Below, piece after piece: positions 58,701 through 64,000 of a stretch of DNA of 64,000 nt; the stretch's first letter is position 1; every line of letters starts with the position of its first letter. Source of the DNA: Melieria omissa (lineage: Eukaryota; Arthropoda; Insecta; Diptera; Ulidiidae); the NCBI GenBank assembly GCA_963971225.1, contig OZ020269.1, positions 19,094,921 through 19,158,920 on the forward strand, given 5' to 3'. Made by a program: the position numbers and the translations under genes. Under the pieces are notes generated by a model. That model was not told where the DNA came from and did not search any database. It saw only the letters and a list, made by a program, of their open reading frames with translations.

Positions 58701-59565
58701 AAATTTTGCACCATGGCATATTGTCGCAGGCGCAGTGACTTCCATTGTTATTGAAATGTTGCAAATGGCATCGTCAACATTGCTGGCTGACATTTGGTGT
58801 GCAGTATGGTGAGGTTGTTGTTGCTGTTGCTGCTGTCAAATTTGACTTTTAACATGGCAGCGCTGCAATTGTGACGTTATCTTCTATTCAAGTTTTGCTT
58901 GGTTGCAGTTATTATTGCTGCAGCTGGTGTTGTTGCCGTTGCTGTCGTCTAACCGTCAACACATGCTCGGTGATGGCTTTTGTGCGCACGCGCGCGCCCA
59001 TTTCACAGTGCGGTGAAAGTGAAAATTGCTTAATTACACATCACACAGACGGCCACCGAGCCTGACAGATGCATTGAAATGTTGCGAGCAATCGCTGCCC
59101 AGACAATTGCAAAGTCGTGAAATAAAACGGAAGAAAATAAATGATTAGAGGACTGAGACGAAAAGCATAACGTGAAAAAAGCATCGAAAAGCATCACTTT
59201 CAAGAGGCATAAATTTTTAAGTATAATTTTTTTATGGTTAAAATATTATCTGTAGTTATCCGTCTATGGTTAAAAACTTTAAACACTTAAGTCGACCCAA
59301 GACATCTTTGAACATACTAACAAAATATTGGGAGTACATTTGATCCATTTTCAAAAGATGACTTTGGCTATTGTGAATAGAGTTCATAGTGACAACTGAT
59401 TGCGGTGGTTTCAGAAACGTTCGGTCTGATGAAACACTCATCTACTTACTTCTACCCCATCCAGATGAAGCAGATGAGAATTACAAGAATTGCAAAATCT
59501 CTAAGAGCGAAAGAATAAACTGCCAACCTGTGTTGTTACATATGTTGTGGTATCACAATGGAGTG
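55704..59565. other. Non-coding DNA with GC-rich patches
   Basis: Bases 55704-55860 may be the 5' untranslated part of the neighbouring mariner. GTT/TTG triplet runs at 56600-56780 and 58780-58960 create hydrophobic frames. GC-rich patches at 56930-57460 and 58320-58530 give overlapping frames on both strands (up to 171 codons) with poly-N, poly-Q or poly-V runs and no domain. They may be untranslated exons or enhancers. From 59389 the frame runs into the retrotransposon. Confidence 0.35.
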
Positions 59566-61614
59566 AAATCTGGAAGAGCTGATAAGAAGGACCCAAAATC
59601 TTTTAGGCCAATAAGCCTGATGATGTCTTTTGTGCTTAGAAAAGGCTTAGAAAAGGTCGTTGCCCGGTATCTGTGGGAGGACATACTCACTCAGCATCCC
59701 CTGAGCACGAACCAACATGCCTACCAGAAAAATAAATCCACGGAAACGGCCCTATCGGCACTGGTAGGTAAGATAGAGAAGTCCCTGGCAGAAAAGGAAA
59801 TCTGTCTAGTAGGTTTCCTGGCTTTCAACTACACAACGTTCGAAGCGATAAAAACGGCGCTAGAAGGACTACAGGCGCCCGCCACCCTTATAAGATGGAT
59901 ATCATCAATGCTGAAGAGCAGGGTGATTCAGTCCAACTTAGGGAGGCAGAGCTGTCAGGAAGCACAGCGCGAGGATGTCCTCAAGGGAGAGTACTATCTC
60001 CCCTGCTGTGGTCTGTAGTCGTTGACGGATCAATCCGCTCTCTTGAAGAGCAGGAACATGAAGTCATCGCATATGCAGACGATTTAGTCATTGTGATCAG
60101 AGGCAGAGACGGACATACCGTCTCAGACTTGCTTCAGAGCGCGCTGAGGATAGTCGAACACTGGTGCATCAGACAGAAACTGTCTGTGAATGCAGACAAG
60201 ACAATCATAGTCCCTTTTACACATAAAGGAAGATCGACCTTAGACAGATTATGATCTTTGGAAAAGAACTGAACTTCTCGAAGGAAGTTAAGTATTTAGG
60301 GGTAAGCCTGGACAGCAAATTGAACTGGAAACCTCATGTTAAAAATAGGGGGCTGAAACCGGAGTGGCTTCAGAGTTTATACTCCCTAATAGTTCTATCA
60401 CCTACGGGGCGATAGTGTGGTGGAGGAAAACAACGGAAATAGCAACTGTGACTAAGCTGGGAAAACTTCAAAGACTAGCGAATGAATACCTGTATAACAG
60501 GATGTCTCAGTACTACACCAACGGCAGCCCTAAACATTATACTAGGGTTTCTGCCGCTGGAACTAAATGTGCAAATGGCTGCAACCATCAGCGCACACAG
60601 ACTAATGCATAGTGGATCCATACACAGGGATGCACATGCAATCGGTCACCTAATGCTGTTGAAGGATAGGAGGCGAGATGGAGGCTTCTGGATGCCTCTG
60701 GATCTGATGCCACCGAGACACCTCTTCAGGAAGAACTACGTTACATACATACCGCACAGGGAAGACTGGGCTGCTAATAGAATCAGTCTCACGTGTGATG
60801 ACATTGTCTTGTACATTGATGGCTCAAAAATGGAAGGCTAGACGGGAGCTGGAATATTTAATACTAGCTCCCAATTAGCAGTCAGTCTGGGAGACACGGC
60901 CACAGTGTTCCAGGCTGAGGTCTTTGCCATAAACGAGTGTGCCAGAAAGATACTGACTCTCAATCTCAGGAGAAAGAGGATAATCATAATGTCCGACAGC
61001 CAGGCTGCAATAAAACCTCTGAGCTCGACGACGTTTGACTGCAAACTAGTCTGGGAGACAGCAAATGTCCTCCAAGACATTTCAAAGGATAACCGGGTGA
61101 TAATACACTGGGTTCCTGCGCACTGTGGGCACGATGGAAATGAGGAGACGGACAGATTGGGAAGGGAGGGGGCGGCAAAACGACCCTATGGACCTGAGCC
61201 GATCATAGGTGTCAGCAGAGCTCATTTCAAGCATTATGTCAAACAGGAATTCAAAAATCGGGCCAACCAGAAATGGTTCAATACGGTGGGACAGCGGCGT
61301 TCCAAGCTATTCTTTCCGGCCTATTCGGAAGGCGAATCTAAATACCTATTGGGCCTAAGCAGACAGGAGCTTAAGTTCATGGCGGGAATCCTGAGCGGGT
61401 ACTGCCTGCTAAATATGCATAAAGCGCGACTGGGATTAACAGATAGCGAACTATGCAGGTTCTGCATGGAAGATGACGAAACATCGCTCTCTTACGCGCA
61501 AGGAAGCGTATACTAGGAAGGGATCTAATTCAGACAAAAGAGCTGTCTGGAACTAATCTGGGAAAAATCAAGGAGTTCCTGGACAGTATTGTGGGAGATG
61601 AACTCCTCGTATAA
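59566..61614 (+). pseudogene. RT-RNase H pseudogene of the LOA-like element
   Basis: RT starts at KSFRPISL (about 59600). Then come NQHAYQKNKSTETALSAL, TLIRWISSML, RGCPQGRVLSPLLWSVVVD, the catalytic AYADDLVIVI box (60069-60098) and QKLSVNADKTIIVPFTHK. The block FLDxxxAFN reads FLAFN at about 59815, so the first catalytic Asp of RT is deleted. Frames change at about 59930, 60240 and 60350. An in-frame stop follows YIDGSKMEG (60838). RNase H keeps its acidic residues: YIDGSK, QAEVFAI, MSDSQAA and ETDRL, plus HWVPAHCGHDGN. The C-terminal CRFCMEDDETS motif breaks at about 61490; the last residues (GDELLV, stop 61612-61614) are in another frame. It is not functional. Confidence 0.88.
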
Positions 61615-61730
61615 AGAATAAGGGATACGACACAATAGTGTATCGGGCAGTTGATGCCCGGCTCTCGTATCTATTATATTCTATCTGTTCTATTCTATCA
61701 CAATGGGCCCATAAAGAGGCCTAAGTGGTA
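59566..61730 (+). mobile_element. 5'-truncated non-LTR retrotransposon, LOA-like
   Basis: About 2.2 kb holding the reverse transcriptase C-terminal two thirds, a linker, a complete RNase H domain, a cysteine motif and a 3' untranslated end. The upstream part (ORF1, endonuclease, RT start) is absent, typical of incomplete reverse transcription. The 3' end carries ATTCTATCTGTTCTATTCTA and then CACAATGGGCCCATAAAGAG, then GCCTAAGTGG. RNase H in a LINE restricts it to the I/LOA/R1-type groups; LOA is my inference from the RT wording. Confidence 0.85.
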
Positions 61731-61786
61731 TCAAATGTGTGTGTTGAATAGTCTGACTTTGTATTAAAAGTAGCATTTGTGAAAGG
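61731..61786. other. Spacer and left target duplication of the SINE
   Basis: ATTTGTGAAAGG at 61775-61786 is the left copy of the 12-bp target-site duplication. Confidence 0.8.
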
Positions 61787-62093
61787 CAGCCGCCGTGGCT
61801 CAGTTGGTTAGTGCGCGGTCCAACGAGTCGCATGCAGAGCGACGCAAGATCGAATTCTGCATGTAGTAACACCTAAAAAAAAATAACGGGAAACTCGTTT
61901 TCTCTTTCGGTGGCTGTCCTCTCAGCTGGAAATGGCAAACCTCTGAGAGTAAAAATTGCCTATGAAAAAGATTCCACCCGCGTACAAAATTCACACGCAC
62001 AACACTGGTGGTTGCGGGAAGCTAGGCCTTAGTCTCGCGTAAGCGGGCTGTCGTGCCAATCAATTATATTATTAAAAATTAAAATTATTAATT
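61787..62093 (+). mobile_element. Full-length tRNA-derived SINE with 12-bp target duplications
   Basis: The 307-bp element lies between perfect direct repeats ATTTGTGAAAGG (61775-61786 and 62094-62105), the mark of LINE-driven retrotransposition. Its head has TGGCTCAGTTGG at 61796-61807, an exact RNA polymerase III A box, and a worn B box near 61848. The body shares a block of nearly 60 identical bases with 39905-40171 (CTGTCCTCTCAGCTGGAAAT onward). It then lacks the GTTCGGAATCGG segment, and ends GTCGTGCCAATCAATTATAT followed by an AT-rich tail. It has no protein-coding capacity. The mobilising LINE is unknown. Confidence 0.9.
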
Positions 62094-62105
62094 ATTTGTG
62101 AAAGG

Positions 62106-62640
62106 TTTTAGTTTTTTGCTTTAATTGAAAGAATAATCCACCTGAAGCACATACAATGTTTGTGAAAAATTATGATGAAAATACTTCAACTGACAAATCA
62201 AGTAGAGAATGATTTCGACGGTTTCAGAATGGTGATTTCAGCGTTGAAGACAAAACTCGCTTTGAACAGTCCAAAAGAAAGACAAAGAATTGCAGGCACT
62301 ACTCGATGAAGATTCGTGTCAACTGAAAGGGGAGCTTCCAATACAACAAACAATCTCTCTCGCGTAAGAAAATGTAGCAAAAGTCAAACAATATATTTGA
62401 AAACGCTCAAATGGGATATTTTTCCGATTGCTGGTTGTTCCAACGGATGTAACAAGATTTGGCAGGTCACCAGTTCGCTTTTTTGGCAGAAATCGAAAAT
62501 TGGAACTTGAAACTTGAATGCAAACTTGGATCAGCTCAAAAGACGGGACTTTTTTTGAGATGGAACTCGAAAACTGCCTAAGAGATGGGAGAAAGTAGTA
62601 ATCAGCAATGTACAACACTTTGATTAATCTGTTCATTCAT
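62106..62640 (+). pseudogene. Decayed mariner transposase, internally deleted
   Basis: The plus strand reads FRRFQNGDFSVEDKTRFEQS, then a shifted stretch matching LQALLDEDSCQL, then YLKTLKWDIFPIAGCS, then broken segments matching the C-terminus (DLAGHQF, LEMELENCLRDGRK-like, ending near TTL). The catalytic centre between the second helix-turn-helix and YLETLKW is missing. It matches the relic at 30.2-30.5 kb closely at the nucleotide level, including GATTTGGCAGGTCAC. No terminal repeats are recognised. Stops occur in all frames. Confidence 0.6.
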
Positions 62641-64000
62641 TTTGTTTTGAAGTAAATGCATTGTCGGCCACAAAGCAACAACGGACCGAACTAATTTGTA
62701 CTTCACAGAAATTTTAGTAATTACTGCTTCTAACCACAGATTTGTCATTAAAAAACGAATATAAATGAGTTGCAAGGAATTATGAAAAATCACAAAGTTA
62801 AAAAACAGTTAAAAACAAAAAAGAAAAAAACTGGTTTGAGAACTAAAAATTTCCAAATAAATAAATAATGAAATAAAAAATATTGAAAAAAATTAATATA
62901 AATTCTAGTCTTTGTTTTATTTTTTTATTGTTAAAAAAAAGTTCGCTACTGTTTACCGCTAAAAACAGCAAAAACCAGCAACACAATTTAGCATCGCCAA
63001 CAGGCGCAGCAAATTGCAATCAACAAGTTTTTTATAACGAGACTCTTCCCCACTGCGACAGCGGACTGTGTAACAGCAAATTTGCATGCAATATTTTTTA
63101 CGAATTAAGAACAACACTTGTCAAGTGTGCTAAATATTTGCTGCTTCATTCCTGTTTAATGCCAGTTTGCATTAGACAAGCGTTATTTGTTCTTTTGGCA
63201 TTCTCATAAATTCCATTTAAAAACTGCTCAAGTCATTGCAAAACCAGGATATCACCAATATGCAACAACAACAATTTATTGCTGACACTGAAATCCACGG
63301 CATAAATAAAGATGAGAAACATTTTGTTAGCGCAATTTTTATTTGCAACGAAAAAGCGAAAACCACAGCACAAGTTTTGTAGCCATTAAAACGGCACCAA
63401 TAATCAATCCTGGCGACAGCAACAGGAAATTGTGGCAACCGTAAATTTTGCATTCAATTTCAGGTTGCAGCGTGTTCACCTATCAACGAGTCGAATGTTG
63501 GCCGCAACTTGCAATTATTGCACACAATTGTGGCTAGTTAACTGATTCAATGGTTAGCTATAACCAGAGTAGCCGCCACCGACTTAATTAAATGATTTCC
63601 AATACTTGACCTGCGGTGCTTTCTTTTCGTTTTGTCGTTTTCTGTCGTTGCGTTGCCGACTAAGGCCAACTAAACAATGCAATCGTGAATAATGGAGCAG
63701 AGAAAATGAGGGAATTGCAACGTTAGTCCCCTCCGTCGATGTCGAATCAACAACAAATCAGCATTCAGGTTTAGCATTGGTGGTCGATGCAGCTGTTGAA
63801 ATGGAACGCGCGCGCTGCAGAAATTAATTTCCGATTGATGGCAGTGCCGTCAATGTTGTGGCGGAAGTGGGTGTCAGACACACGTAAGCGAACGAAAGCC
63901 GCAGAATGCGATTAGCCTAAGTTGGACAGGCTGGACAGGACGGACGAATCGACCGTTGCGCTCTATTTCAAGTGTCTGGCTGCTGACACACTCACACACC
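62641..64000. other. Non-coding DNA; GC-rich toward the right edge
   Basis: The 108-codon plus frame at 62883-63209 and the 78-codon minus frame at 63217-63453 show no domain. From about 63480 the sequence becomes GC-rich with CGCGCGCG (63811) and GACAGGCTGGACAGGACGGA near 63926. It may begin another regulatory or untranslated region beyond the window. Confidence 0.3.

Overview
The window looks like gene-poor nuclear DNA from a higher fly. It is AT-rich, full of fly-style CA/TG and CAA/GTT microsatellites, and packed with decayed transposable elements: at least seven mariner copies, an RNase H-bearing non-LTR retrotransposon, hAT-like and piggyBac-like miniature elements, and a tRNA-derived SINE. 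The SINE body resembles a repeat I recall as abundant in tephritid fruit flies (Bactrocera/Ceratitis group). A tephritid is therefore my best guess, but it rests on recall and not on a search.

Host coding content is almost nil. One convincing piece is a minus-strand exon near 1.1-1.3 kb: GC-rich third codon positions, a Ser/Arg/Lys-rich peptide and a good 5' splice donor. I do not recognise the gene. Most of the window is probably its upstream intron or flanking DNA, assuming one transcription unit. The other long reading frames are AT-rich or triplet-repeat chance frames. GC-rich blocks at about 12.1-12.3, 31.2-31.9, 46.9-48.6, 57.0-57.5, 58.3-58.6 and 63.5-64.0 kb could be promoters, untranslated exons or enhancers, but nothing in the sequence proves it.

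Layout. 1-10.8 kb: the host exon, degenerate repeats (2.5-3.4 and 9.3-10.25 kb) and a mariner relic (7.45 kb). 12.8-16.8 kb: a 1.1-kb inverted-repeat element, a mariner relic and an internally deleted mariner with intact ends. 19.6-23.7 kb: two copies of an unclassified repeat and a SINE head. 25.18-26.82 kb: a hAT-like element whose interior is a 137-bp tandem array. 27.8-30.5 kb: a dispersed repeat split by a 754-bp hAT-like element, an 83-bp TTAA element, a LINE tail and a mariner tail. 32-35.5 kb: low-complexity DNA and LINE tails. 37.1-41.6 kb: more repeat copies, a SINE and a second internally deleted mariner with a 223-codon open frame. 44.1-45.8 kb: A-rich DNA. 49.0-51.1 kb: a purine-rich tract, then about 755 bp of (ATTCT)n, between inverted hAT-like ends. 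53.6-55.7 kb: three dead elements side by side. 59.5-62.7 kb: a LOA-like non-LTR pseudogene, a complete SINE with 12-bp target duplications and another mariner relic.

I found no new protein system. The most noteworthy structures are DNA-level: a satellite-like array inside a hAT-type element, a nested hAT-type element with palindromic subterminal repeats, a SINE family, and mariner deletion derivatives that record an aberrant repair event.
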